From NCBI GenBank assembly GCA_963971575.1, contig OZ020611.1, positions 181,538,071-181,602,070 of the forward strand: 64,000 nucleotides of DNA, read 5' to 3'. Both the position numbers and the translations under genes were made by a program. The DNA is from Liopterus haemorrhoidalis (lineage: Eukaryota > Arthropoda > Insecta > Coleoptera > Dytiscidae). The notes under the pieces are model-generated. The model did no database searches and was not told the origin of the DNA. It was given only the letters and a program-made list of their open reading frames with translations. Each line of letters opens with the position of its first letter. The stretch's first letter is position 1. Below, piece by piece: positions 32,360 through 44,569 of this stretch.

Positions 32360-32765
32360 AATAAACTCATCCAAATGGTAGAAATTTAGCATGCTTGCAT
32401 AATTCTTAGACCCACATATGGAAAATTAAGAGTTTTAACGCGAGAGTTTTAAAAAAACATATCGCGGGAAAATATAAACAAATATGTATGTAACAAAAAA
32501 ATTAATATATATTTTTTAAAATTATACTGGGATATCAAATGAAGTTCTTTATTGCATAGATATAAAATTTTCTATTTGAAAAATTAAATATTTTGAAGGA
32601 ATTTTTGTCAAAAATGTGTAAAAAAACTTATGCTACCCGTCCTATTTCCCAACAGGATTGGTCTAAAAATCTGAAAAAAACTCAATAATGTACATTGATG
32701 GGAACCAGAATATTTGATTTGGTTATTATTTCGAAAAAAATACATTTTTTTTGTGTCGCAATTTT
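32360..32765 (+). mobile_element. Family A relic, interior only
   Basis: Diverged alignment to copy 4 in the same order: AATTTAGCATGCTTGCATAA, GACCCACATATGGAAAA, AAATATAAACAAATATG, GGATATCAAATGAAG-TCTT, GTCTAAAAATCTGAAAAAAA and TGTACATTGATG. The ends, microsatellite and tRNA-like module are absent or unrecognisable. Confidence 0.75.
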
Positions 32766-33465
32766 TTTTTGTGTATTTATTAAAAAATTTATTGTGTGGT
32801 ATTAAAAGAAAGCTCTTAAGATGTAGATTAAAGAACGAAAATACATGGCAAACTATAAATATGAGGGATTCCAAACAAATTGAGCGATTCAAAATCTGTA
32901 TCGTTCACTGTAGGTCAAGTAAAAAGAAAATGTTTTTTGTGGCGCGTTGTTATGGGCTATAAAATGTTTTTTACGACAATCCTAAAGCTGCGTTCACTGC
33001 TTCAAAACTACTAGACTGTACGCTATGCGTTGTGGATAAATTTAATAGACAGTTTTAACGTTTTATGACAGCGTTCACAACTATGAAAATCAATGCGTAA
33101 CGAATGTTGTGACATCTATGTTTTTCAAACCACGTATGAAGGAATAAATGCATTTATGTGACTTTGTACGTACCCGCCATCGGCTAGTTTACCATTTTTA
33201 CAAAACTTTAATTACAAAATTATAGCCGCAAGTACAGCAATTCTTTTACGTTTCACGATTTCCGAAATTTGTTGAAATTTGTTGAAATCAGTATTTTTTA
33301 GGTTATGTAAAGTGAGATAGTGAATGTGTGTTTATATATCTGTTTCATTAAAACAGCTCAGTAACTATTAAGTTTGGAAAACTGTCTATAGTCGACAACG
33401 CAAAGTCTATTATATTTAGAGCTGTGACAGGTCGCTTGCGTTACCATATAACAAAGCTTTAGAGA
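32766..33465. other. No gene recognised
   Basis: AT-rich; nothing supported. Confidence 0.5.
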
Positions 33466-33988
33466 CTAAAACATTGGGTGGACCCCGGCCAACCAACCAC
33501 ATCCACGCCACGACACAACATCCATGACCACAAAGTTCTGTTCTGTATCTGTTGGGATCAGGAAAGAGTGATCTACTATGAATTGCTACAACCAGATGAA
33601 ATGGTGACTGGAGATCGCTACAGTAAACAACTAAGGCAACTGAATAGAGAACTGATCAAAAATCGTCCTCAAATAGCTCTAAATCAACGCAAAGTCATCC
33701 ATCTCTATGAAAAAACCAGACAGTATGTTGCCAAGAGTCCAAGCAGGCGCTGTTAGACATTGAATAGGAAATTCTTCTTCATCCTGATTATTTTCCAGAC
33801 ATTTCTCCATCTGATTACCACTTATTCAGATCCATACAGCATGCCTTGTCTGGTGAGCGCTTCTTGAAAGCCGAAGATGTGTGAAAATGGATGGACGATT
33901 GGCTTACGTCAAAAGATGACATGTTCTTTCAACACGGGATCCACTTGCTGTCTAAAATCATAGATTCAGATTTTTTGATTAATTAATT
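33466..33988 (+). pseudogene. Mos1-like mariner transposase relic
   Basis: An open stretch reads KHWVDPGQPTTSTPRHNIH, KVLFCICWDQERVIYYELL and MVTGDRYSKQLRQLNREL, the central part of mauritiana-subfamily (Mos1-like) mariner transposases. The block that should contain HDNA reads YEKTRQYVAKS, so the second catalytic aspartate is lost, and TAG follows at 33754. After an indel the trail continues FPDISPSDYHLFRSIQHAL (third catalytic D present), WMDDWLTSKDDMFFQHGI, and ends about 33988. A TGA replaces a Trp-like codon before KWMDD. The N-terminus is absent. Inactive. Confidence 0.88.
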
Positions 33989-34914
33989 TTGCCAATTTTT
34001 TGATTAAATACAATGTACCATTTCCTTAATATAAATAAAGATAACTTGCATCAAATCTCAACTTTTGCAAGAACCTTGTAATATCTTGTATAGTTCATAG
34101 TTGTGTCTGATTATAGTTAACTAGTCCATGTATGATGTATATTATTTTTGAAGTCGAGTAAGTTTCGCGACCAAGATGATTTTAGTCGTGCCAAAATTAA
34201 AAAAACTATCATTTGAAATTTTTAAAAAATGTCATTTAAGATATTAAGTAGATTAATAGATAAATTATGTATCAAATTACATTTGATACGAAACCAATGT
34301 AGCTAAATATTTTAAAATCTTTCTTACAAATGAAATTATGAAGCGAAACTTTATGAGCAGAATGCCATAAAAGTTTAATTAATAAGAACGATTTATGAAT
34401 CGAAACAGGCATGTATATGATTACTGTGAGTCGAGAAAGAAGCCCTGCTCAATTTATAATAACTTTCAAATTATTGAAGTTGTGAAATATTAGTTTAAAA
34501 GATGAGATACGTTCAGAGCAAGTAATGAAATTATTTTAGTCACGAACGAATTTCAATTTCATTCTCATATTAATAAACTCATTAGAAAATTAATTAAGTA
34601 ATTGAATAATAGCATACCTACGCCATAATTGATATTATAATTTCAACCAGTTTTAATGTTTTGTTTTTACGAATCAGTAGCTATTAATGGAAGCGACGAC
34701 AGAACTTCCCAACTAAAAGAAAAATATTTCGCAAATTTAGACGAGAGTGATTTAGTTTTAATAAATATCCGTACACGCGTAGTGTCTTTGTGTTAAACGT
34801 CGAAAAGACAAAATCTTTTTTTTTTTATTTAATTTTTATTTAGAGACGCTTCAACTGCTAGGCTTTTAGCGTCTAGTATACATATATTACATAACATTAA
34901 ACTCTTATAATTAT
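33989..34914. other. No gene recognised; T-run at 34818
   Basis: AT-rich. The T-run at about 34818-34828 followed by TTTAATTTTTATTTAGAGACG looks like the antisense A-tail of a small retroelement, ending near the start of the next large repeat. Coding not supported. Confidence 0.5.
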
Positions 34915-37900
34915 ACTAGCTGAAAACCCGTGCTTCGCTACGGTATATTGATGATCTCATTGGCATAAAATCCGCAGTTTGTTTTTAAACTTGTGTATGG
35001 GTAACCTTTGTAACAAAAAATCTAGTCGATATCTCATCTGTCCTAAGAGATATTGAGGAACCCGTGAAAAAACATTTTACTCCTTTTCACCAGATAGGGG
35101 TCGAACTTGAAAAAATCCTTTCTTAGTAGGATCTTACTTAATACTGAAAAATGTACTCTCCGAATTTTTTATTTTTAACAAAAAAATACTAATTTACCCT
35201 TTAGGAGTGAAAGAAAACTGTCAAACTGTGAAAACATATATGCCAAAATGGAATGTTATAACTCAACAACCGCTGAAAATACAAAGGATTCTTTAATTCA
35301 CCCGAATGTAGATTCACCCCTTTAGGGGTTGATTAAGATAAAATCCTGAAATACATTTTTCGGCATTTGTATGGGTAATCTTTATAAGCAAAAACCAAGT
35401 CTATATCTTATTGATCCTAGAAGATATTAAGGCGGCCTTGAAATCACAATTCCCTCTTTTCACCCTTTAGGGGTGATATTTGTTAAAGGTAAAAAACTAT
35501 TAAAACCATTTCGAGACATTTTAAAAAGACACAGGAAATACGACGCGATGTATAATCTACCCCGTTTGTAGAATCACCCCTTTAGGGGTTGATTAGGTCG
35601 TAATCCTGAAATAAGTTTTTCGGCATTTGTGTGGATAATTTTTGTAAGCAAACACCAAGTCGATATCTTATTGGTCCTAAAAGAATTAAGGAATTACTGA
35701 AATCACATTTCACCCCTTTTCACCCTTATGGGGTGAAATTAAAAAAAAAATGTCAAAATCATTTCGAGATATTAAAAAAAGAAACACCTATGTGCCAAAA
35801 AGTAATGTTGCAACTAAACGAACACAGGAAATGCGACGAGATGTATAATTCATCCCGATGCTAGATCCACCCCTTAAGGGGTTGGTATTTGCATGGGTAG
35901 TTTTTGTAAGCAAAAACCAAGTAGATATCTTATTGGTCCTAAAAAATGTTAAAAGGTCCTTGAAATCACATTTTACCCCTTTTTACCCTTTAGGGGTTAA
36001 ATTTAAAAAAATTGTTAAAACATTTCGAGATATTTTAAAAATACGCCTATGTGCCAAAAAGAAACCTTATAACTCAACAAACACAGGGAATACGACGGGA
36101 TGTATAATTCACCTCAATTGTAGATCCACCGTTTAGGGGTTGATTAGGGCAAAAATCCTGAAATATATTTTTCCGTATTTGTATGGGTAATCATTGTAAG
36201 CAAAAAGCAAGTCGATATCTTATTGGTCCTAAGAGATATTAAGGAATCCTTGAAATCACAATTCACCCCTTTTCACCCTTTAGGGGGTAATTTTTAAAAA
36301 ATGTCCATACTATTTCGAGATATTTTAAAAAGACATCTATGTGCCAAAAATTAATGTTGCAACTAAACGAACAGAGGAAATACGACGGGATGTATAATTC
36401 ACCTTGATTGTAGATCCATCCCTTTAGGGGTTGATTAGGACCAAATCCTGAAATAAGTTTTTCGGCATTTGTATGGGTAATCTTCGTAAGCAAAAAGCAA
36501 GTCGATATCTTATTGGTCCTAAGAGATATTAAGGAATCCTTGGAATCATAATTCATCCCTTTTCACCCTTTAGGGGGTGATTTTTAAAAAATGTCAAAAC
36601 TATTTCGAGATATTTTAAAAAGATACCCATGTGCCAAAAAGTAATGTTGCAACTAAACGAACACAGGAAATACGGCGGGATGTATAATTCACCCCGATGT
36701 CAGAGCCACCCCTTAAGGGGTTGATTAGGACAAAATCAAAAAATTGGTTTTTCCGTATTTGGAAGGGTAGTTTTTGTAAGCAAAAACCAAGTCGATGTCT
36801 TATTGGTGTTAAAAAATATTAAACAATCCTTGAAATCACATTTCACCCCTTTTTGCCCTTTAGGGGTTAAATTTAAAAAAGTTGTCAAAATCATTTCGAG
36901 ATATTTTAAAAAGACGCCTATGTGCCAAAAAGAAACCTTATATCTCAATAAACACAGGGAATACGACGGGATGTATAATTCACCCCGATTGTAGATCCAT
37001 CCTTTAGGGGTTGATTAGGACAAAATCCTGAAATATATTTTTCGGTATTTGTATGGGTAATCTTTGTAATCAAAAAGCAAGTCTATATCTTATTGGCCCT
37101 AAGAGATTTAAGGAAACCTTGAAATCACAATTCACCCCTTTTCACCCTTTAGGAATGAAATTTTAAAAAACTATCAAAACCTTTTCGAGATATTTTAAAA
37201 AGACACCTATGTGCTAAAAAGTAATGTTGCAACTAAACGAACACAGGAAATACAACGGAATATATAACTCACCCCGATTGTAGATCCACCCCTTTAGGGG
37301 TTGATTAGGACAAATTTCAGAAATAAGTTTTTCGGTAATTGAATGGATAAACTTTTCAAGCAAACAGTAAGTCCATATCTTTTTAGTCCTAAGAGATATT
37401 AAGAAATCCTTGAAATCACAATTCACCCCTTTTCAACCCTTAGGGGTGAAATTTTAAAAAACTGTCAAACCCGTTTCGAGATATTTTAAAAAGACACCTA
37501 TGTGCTAAAAAGTAATGTTGCAACTAAACGAACACAGGAAATACAACGGAATATATAACTCACCCCGATTGTAGATCCACCCCTTTAGGGGTTGATTAGG
37601 ACAAATTTCAGAAATAAGTTTTTCGGTAATTGAATGGATAAACTTTTCAAGCAAACAGTAAGTCCATATCTTTTTAGTCCTAAAAGATATTAAGAAATCC
37701 TTGAAATCACAATTCACCCCTTTTCAACCCTTAGGGGTGAAATTTTAAAAAACTGTCAAACCCGTTTCGAGATATTTTAAAAAGACACATGTGCCAAAAA
37801 GTAATGCAGCAACTAATGAACACAGGAAATACGACGGGATGTATAATTCACCCTGATTGTAGATCCACCCCTTTAGGGGTTGATTAGGACAAAAACCTGA

Positions 37901-38761
37901 AATATGTTTTTCGGTAATTGTATAGATAATCTTTGTAAGCAAAAAGCAAGTCGATATCTTGTTGGTTCTAAGAGATATTAAGGAATACTTGAAATCATAA
38001 TTCACCCCTTTTCACCCTATAGGGGTGAAATTTTAAAACACTACCAAAACCTTTTCGAGATATTTTAAAAAGACTCCTATGTGCTAAAAAGTAATATTGC
38101 AACTAACCGAACACAGGACATACGACGGAATGTATAACTCACCCCGATTGTAGATCCACCCCTTTAGGGGTTGATTAGGACAAAATCCTGAAATTGGTGA
38201 TTCGGTATTTGTATGGGTAATCTTCGTAAGCAAAAAGCAAGTCGATATCTTATTGGTCCTAAGAGATATTAAGGAATCCTTGGAATCACAATTCACCCCT
38301 TTTCACCCTTTAGGGGTAAAATTTCAAAAAACTGTCAATACCATTTCGAGATATTTTAAAAAGACACCTATGTGCCAAAAAGTAATCTTGCAACTAAACG
38401 AACACAGGAAATACAACGGGATGTATAATCCACCCCGATTGTAGGTTCACCCCTTTAGGGGTTGATTAGGGCAAAATCCCGAAATTGGTTTTTCGGCATT
38501 TGTATGGGTAATACTTGTAAGCAAAAACTAAGTCGATATCCCATCGGCCCTAAGAGATATTAAGTAATTCGTGAAATCACATTTCACCCCTTTTCATCCC
38601 TTAGGAGTGGAATTTCGAAAAATCCCTTCTTAGTGAGTGCTTACGTCATGAAGGGAATATACTCTCCGAATTTCAAGTTTCTAGGCCCAGGGGTTCGGGC
38701 TGGGCGGTGATGAGTGAGTCAGTCAGTCAGTCAGTCAGGACACTGCCTTTTATATATATAG
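34915..38761 (+). repeat. Family D element, copy 1: about twelve 291-bp units
   Basis: Begins ACTAGCTGAAAACCCGTGCTTCGC and ends with (AGTC)n at about 38717-38738, GGACACTGCC and TTTTATATATATAG. Between them is a tandem array. The landmark AGGGGTTGATT recurs near 35324, 35585, 35876 (changed), 36135, 36424, 36715, 37006, 37297, 37588, 37871, 38165 and 38457, giving a period of about 291 bp. Each unit contains CCCCTTTAGGGG and CACCCCTTTTCACCC-TTTAGGGGTG, both self-complementary. Units 37.21-37.50 and 37.50-37.79 are almost identical, a recent duplication. The head and tail units are divergent. Non-coding as far as can be seen; class unknown. Confidence 0.9.
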
Positions 38762-41700
38762 ACTAGCTGAAAACCCGTGCTTCGCTACGGTATATTGATG
38801 GTCTCATTGGCATAAAATCCGCAGTTTGTTTTTAAACTTGTGTATGGGTAACCTTTGTAACAAAAATTCTAGTCGATATCTCATCTGTCCTAAGATATAT
38901 TGAGGAACCCGTGAAAAAACATTTTACTCCTTTTCACCAGACAGGGGTCGAACTTGAAAAAATCCTTTCTTAGTGGGTTCTTACTTCATACTGAAAAATG
39001 TACTCTCCGAATTTTTTATTTTTAACAAAAAAATACTAATTTACCCTTTAGGAGTGAACGAAAACTGTCAAACTGTGAAAACATATATGCCAAAATGGAA
39101 TGTTATAACTCAACAACCGCTGGAAATACAAAGGGTTCTATAATTCACCCCGAATGTAAATTCACCCCTTTAGGGGTTGATTAAGATAAAATCCTGAAAT
39201 ACATTTTTCGGCATTTGTATGGGTAATATTTATAAGCAAAAACCAAGTCTATATCTTATTGATCCTAGAAGATATTAAGGCGTCCTTGAAATCACAATTC
39301 CCTCTTTTCACCCTTTAGGGGTGATATTTGTTAAAGGTAAAAAACTGTTAAAACCATTTCGAGACATTTTAAAAAGACACAGGAAAAAACGACGCGATGT
39401 ATAATCTACCCCGTTTGTAGAATCACCCCTTTAGGGGTTGATTAGGACATAATCCTGAAATAAGTTTTTCGGCATTTGTATGGATAATTTTTGTAAGCAA
39501 ACACCAAGTCGATATCTTATTGGTCCTAAAAGAATTAAGGAATTACTGAAATCACATTTCACCCCTTTTCACCCTTATGGGGTGAAATTAAAAAAAAAAT
39601 GTCAAAATCATTTCGAGATATTAAAAAAAAAAACACCTATGTGCCAAAAAGTAATGTTGCATCTAAACGAACACAGGAAATGCGACGGGATGTATTATTC
39701 ATCCCGATTGTAGATCCACCCCTTAAGGGGTTGATTAGGACCAAATCTAAAAATTGGTTTTTCGGTATTTGCATGGGTAGTTTTTGTAAGCAAAAACCAA
39801 GTAGATATCTTATTGGTCCTAAAAAATGTTAAACAATCCTTGAAATCACATTTTACCCCTTTTCACCCTTTAGGGGTGAAATTTAAAAAAAACTGTCAAT
39901 ACTATTTCGAGATATTTTAAAAAGACATCTATGTGCCAAAAATTAATGTTGCAACTAAACGAACAGAGGAAATACGACGGGATGTATAATTCACCTTGAT
40001 TGTAGATCCATCCCTTTAGGGGTTGATTAGGACCAAATCCTGAAATAAGTTTTTCGGTATTTTTATAGGTAATCTTCGTAAGCAAACAGCAAGTCGATAT
40101 CTTATTGGTCCTAAAAGATATTAAGGAATCCTTGAAATCACAATTCATCCCCTTTCACTCTTTAGGGGGTAATTTTAAAAAAATGTCAAAACTATTTCGA
40201 GATATTTTAAAAAGATACCTATGTGCCAAAAAGTAATATTGCAACTAAACGAACACAGGAAATACAGCGGGATGTATAATTCACCCCGATTGCAGATCCA
40301 CCCCTTAAGGGATTGATTAGGACAAAATCAAAAAATTGGTTTTTCGGCATTTGCAAGGGTAGTTTTTGTAAGCAAAAACCAAGTCGATGTCCTATTGGTG
40401 TTAAAAAATATTAAACAATCATTGAAATCACATTTCACCCCTTTTCGCCCTTTAGGGGTTAAAGTTAAAAAAGTTGTCAAAACCATTTCGAGATATTTTA
40501 AAAAGACGCCTATGTGCCAAAAAGAAACCTTATATCTCAATAAACACAGGGAATACGACGGGATGTATAATTCACCCCGATTGTAGATCCATCCTTTAGG
40601 GGTTGATTAGGACAAAATCCTGAAATATATTTTTCGGTATTTGTATGGGTAATCTTTGTAATTAAAAAGCAAGTCAATATCTTATTGGCCCTAAGAGATT
40701 TAACGAAACCTTGAAATCACAATTCACCCCTTTTCACCCTTTAGGGGTGAAATTTAAAAAAACTATCAAAACCTTTTCGAGATATTAAAAAAAAAACACC
40801 TATGTGCCAAAAAGTAATGTTGCAACTAAACGAACACAGGAAATAAAACGGAATGTATAACTCACCCCGATTGTAGATCCAGCCCTTTAGGGGTTGATTA
40901 GGACAAATTCCTGAAATAAGTTTTTCGGTAATTGTATGGATAATCTTTGCAAGCAAACAGTAAGTCCATATCTTATTGGTCCTCAGAGATATTAAGGAAT
41001 CCTTGAAATCACAATTCACCCCTTTTCAACCCTTAGGGGTGAAATTTTAAAAAACTGTCAAACCTGTTTCGAGATATTTAAAAAAGACACCTATGTGCCA
41101 AAAAGTGATGCTGCAACTAATGAACACAGGAAATACGACGGGATGTATAATTCACCCCGATTGTAGATCCACCCCTTTAGGGGTTGATTAGGACAAAAAC
41201 CTGAAATATGTTTTTCGGTATTTGTATAAGTTATCTTTGTAAGCAAAAAGCAAGTCGATATCTTATTGGTTCTAAGAGATATTAAGGAATACTTGAAATC
41301 ATAATTCACCCCTTTTCACCCTATAGGGGTGAAATTTTAAAAAACTACCAAGACCTTTTCGAGATATTTTAAAAAGACTCCTATGTGCTAAAAAGTAATG
41401 TTGCAACTAAACGAACACAGGAAATACGACAGAATGTATAACTCACCCCGATTGTAGATCCACCCCTTTAGGGGTTGATTAGGACAAATTCCTGAAATAA
41501 GTTTGTCGGTAATTGTATGGATAATCTTTGCAAGCAAACAGTAAGTCGATATCTTATTGGTCCTAAGAGATATTAAGGAATCCTGGAAATCACAATTCAA
41601 CCCATTTCAACCCTTAGGGGTGAAATTTTAAAAAACTGACAAACCCATTTCGAGATATTTTAAAAAGACACCTATGTGCCAAAAATTAATGCTGCAACTA

Positions 41701-43231
41701 ATAAACACAGGAAATACGACGGGATGTATAATTCACCCCGATTGTAGATCCACCCCTTTAGGGGTTGATTAGGACAAAAACCTGAAATATGTTTTTCGGT
41801 ATTTGTATAAGTTATCTTTGTAGGCAAAAAGCAAGTCGATATCTTATTAGTTCTAAGAGATATTAAGGAATACTTGAAATCATAATTCACCCCTTTTCAC
41901 CCTATAGGGGTGAAATTTTAAAAAACTACCAAGACCTTTTCGAGATATTTTAAAAAGACTCCTATGTGCTAAAAAGTAATGTTGCAACTAAACGAACACA
42001 GGAAATACGACAGAATGTATAACTCACCCCGATTGTAGATCCACCCCTTTAGGGGTTGATTAGGACAAATTCCTGAAATAAGTTTGTCGGTAATTGTATG
42101 GATAATCTTTGCAAGCAAACAGTAAGTCGATATCTTATTGGTCCTAAGAGATATTAAGGAATCCTGGAAATCACAATTCAACCCATTTCAACCCTTAGGG
42201 GTGAAATTTTAAAAAACTGACAAACCCATTTCGAGATATTTTAAAAAGACACCTATGTGCCAAAAATTAATGCTGCAACTAATAAACACAGGAAATACGA
42301 CGGGATGTATAATTCACCCCGATTGTAGATCCACCCCTTTAGGGGTTGATTAGGACAAAAACCTGAAATATGTTTTTCGGTATTTGTATAAGTTATCTTT
42401 GTAGGCAAAAAGCAAGTCGATATCTTATTGGTTCTAAGAGATATTAAGGAATACTTGAAATCATAATTCACCCCTTTTCACCCTATAGGGGTGAAATTTT
42501 AAAAAACTACCAAGACCTTTTCGAGATATTTTAAAAAGACTCCTATGTGCTAAAAAGTAATGTTGCAACTAAACGAACACAGGAAATACGACAGAATGTA
42601 TAACTCACCCCGATTGTAGATCCACCCCTTTAGGGGTTGATTAGGACAAAATCCTGAAATTGGTGATTCGGTATTTGTATGGGCAATCTTTGTAAGCAAA
42701 AAGCAAGTCGTTATTTTATTGGTCCTAAGAGATATTAAAGAATCCTTAAAATCACAAATCACCCCCTTTCGCTCTTTAGGGGTGAAATTTCAAAAAACTG
42801 TCAATACCATTTCGAGATATTTTAAAAAGACACCTATGTGCCTAAAAGTAATCTTGCAACTAAACGAACACAGGAAATACAACGGGATGTATAATCCACC
42901 CCGATTGTAGGTTCACCCCTTTAGGGGTTGATTAGGGCAAAATCCCGAAATTGGTTTTTCGGCATTTGTATGGGTAATACTTGTAAGCAAAAACTAAGTC
43001 GATATCCCATCGGCCCTAAGAGATATTACGGAATTCGTGAAATCACATTTCACCCCTTTTCATCCCTTAGGAGTGGAATTTTTAAAAATCCCTTCTTAGT
43101 GGGTGCTTACGTCATGAAGGGAATATACTCTCCGAATTTCAAGTTTCTAGGCCCAGGGGTTCGGGCTGGGCGGTGATGAGTGAGTTAGTCAGTCAGTCAG
43201 TCAGTCAGGACACTGCCTTTTATATATATAG
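38762..43231 (+). repeat. Family D element, copy 2: about fourteen 291-bp units
   Basis: Starts with the same ACTAGCTGAAAACCCGTGCTTCGC immediately after the last base of copy 1 and ends with the same (AGTC)n and TTTTATATATATAG. The first about 840 bp match copy 1 at very high identity. About fourteen AGGGGTTGATT landmarks occur (39172 to 42920). 41349-41930 and 41930-42511 form a two-unit block repeated at an offset of 581 bp, almost without change. A head-to-tail dimer with no intervening sequence suggests tandem amplification or unequal exchange rather than two independent insertions. Confidence 0.9.
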
Positions 43232-43279
43232 ATTACACAATTTTGGATATTTATAATTTTGCATTAAATAGTCTTTATT

Positions 43280-44250
43280 TACAATAACTAAATATATCTA
43301 CCTATAGACATTAGTATATAATAATATTTAGATCTAGATTTGTATTAGTAATTTTATATAGCTTAAGTAATTTATAATGTTAGTGGTACTGTCTGGGGAA
43401 TTTTGTAGAGCTGTTGTGATGCTGTTAGGGATGTTGAATTTGATTCTTGAACAGTTGTATGTTCCATATTTGGATAAAAAATGTCCTATAGTCAATAGTA
43501 CGTCGCAATTTTCACACGGAGGTGGGGTTCCTCTGTTGAATAGGTAGCTGTGGGTGAGTCTTGAGTGTCCGATGCGCATGTCTTGTCATTAATGTCTGTA
43601 TTTTTCGTCGTTTTTCCGGATCCCCTACTTTTATGTCTTTCTTGATGTTACGTAATTATTACCTATTTGGATCGATATTGAGCCATGCACTTTTTTTGTG
43701 TTGTACTGTGATGTCTTTGAGAGCATTCTTGAAGTCTGTTGCTGGTATGGGGATATTTTGTACTGGGCTTGTATCTTCTTTTGCTGCGTTGTCGGCTTCT
43801 TCATTGCCGTCAATGCCTTAATGACCTGGAATCCATATCAGGTATATTTTATTTTGGTGTAAGTTTGAGAGTTTGTGGATCTCTTCTTGTATTTTTATTA
43901 TGGTTGGTTTTTTGCACGTTCTGGATGATATTTAATGCGGCTAGCGAGTCTGAGCAAATTGCTATTTTATGATTATTAGCAGGTACAGATTGTAGTGCCA
44001 TGTAGATACTTAATTCTTCAGCTGTTTCTATGGATAAAGTAGTAGGCAAACTTGAAGATGTTGTATTTTCAGCAATTACTTAGGCAATCCCAACATGGTT
44101 TTTCTTGGATGTGTCTGTATAGATTATCTTGGTTGGTTGGATTCTGTAACAGATTTCTTCGTATTTCTTTTGATAAGTGAGACTTGAAGTAGCTTCTTTT
44201 TTTAGACGGTGAAGTGATAGATCAAATTTAGGTGTTGTAAGTGCCCAGGG
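43280..44250 (-). pseudogene. LINE RNase H domain and C-terminus
   Basis: Minus-strand remnant of the 3' part of a LINE that carries RNase H (I-clade and relatives). In coding order: IYTDTSKKNHVG (about 44130, first RNase H aspartate), TLSIETAEELSIYMALQ (catalytic Glu region, 44049 inward), ICSDSLAALNIIQN (second aspartate), broken text around 43820 (GIDGNEEAD-like, in another frame), and a C-terminal frame 43579-43334 with RIGHSRLTHSYLFNRGTPPPCENC (Cys motif after RNase H). A polyadenylation-like AATAAA (minus) lies near 43277. Several frame breaks. RNase H removes the RNA strand after reverse transcription. The RT part is not present upstream; A-run at 44400. Confidence 0.85.
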
Positions 44251-44569
44251 GGGAAGTGTTGTGGATTAAATATTTTTGGAGTTTTGGAAATTGTATGTTT
44301 AGTGCTGAGAGATATACAATGAGTTGTTTTTGTAGTAAGGTTTTGTCCTGGATATTAAGGATATTTTGATTTAACAAAATCTTTGGTTATAGACAATGAC
44401 CAAAAAAAAAAAAAAACAAACAAAATAAATGGAAATTAATATATATGGATATTAATAGACATTGTCAATTGCATATTTAGTTTTGCGTTTTTATCAGAGT
44501 ATTTATTATCAAAAAATTGATGTGAAGTGTGAATTTTCACACATTTCAGGGTTTCGCAGGTATATAAAT

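Noticed and set aside
38690..38760. Hammerhead ribozyme core (GGTGATGAGTGAGTC near the family D tail)
   Set aside because: The invariant CTGATGA is not matched (G before TGATGA) and no GAAA strand with pairing stems was found. A covariance search would be needed.
35631..42910. Repeated 63-97 residue frames on both strands of the 291-bp array, as a possible repeat protein
   Set aside because: Frames lack ATG starts, are broken in several units, and exist on both strands because units are similar.
34915..43231. CRISPR-like array
   Set aside because: The units are 291 bp and wholly repetitive with no unique spacers, and the window is eukaryotic.
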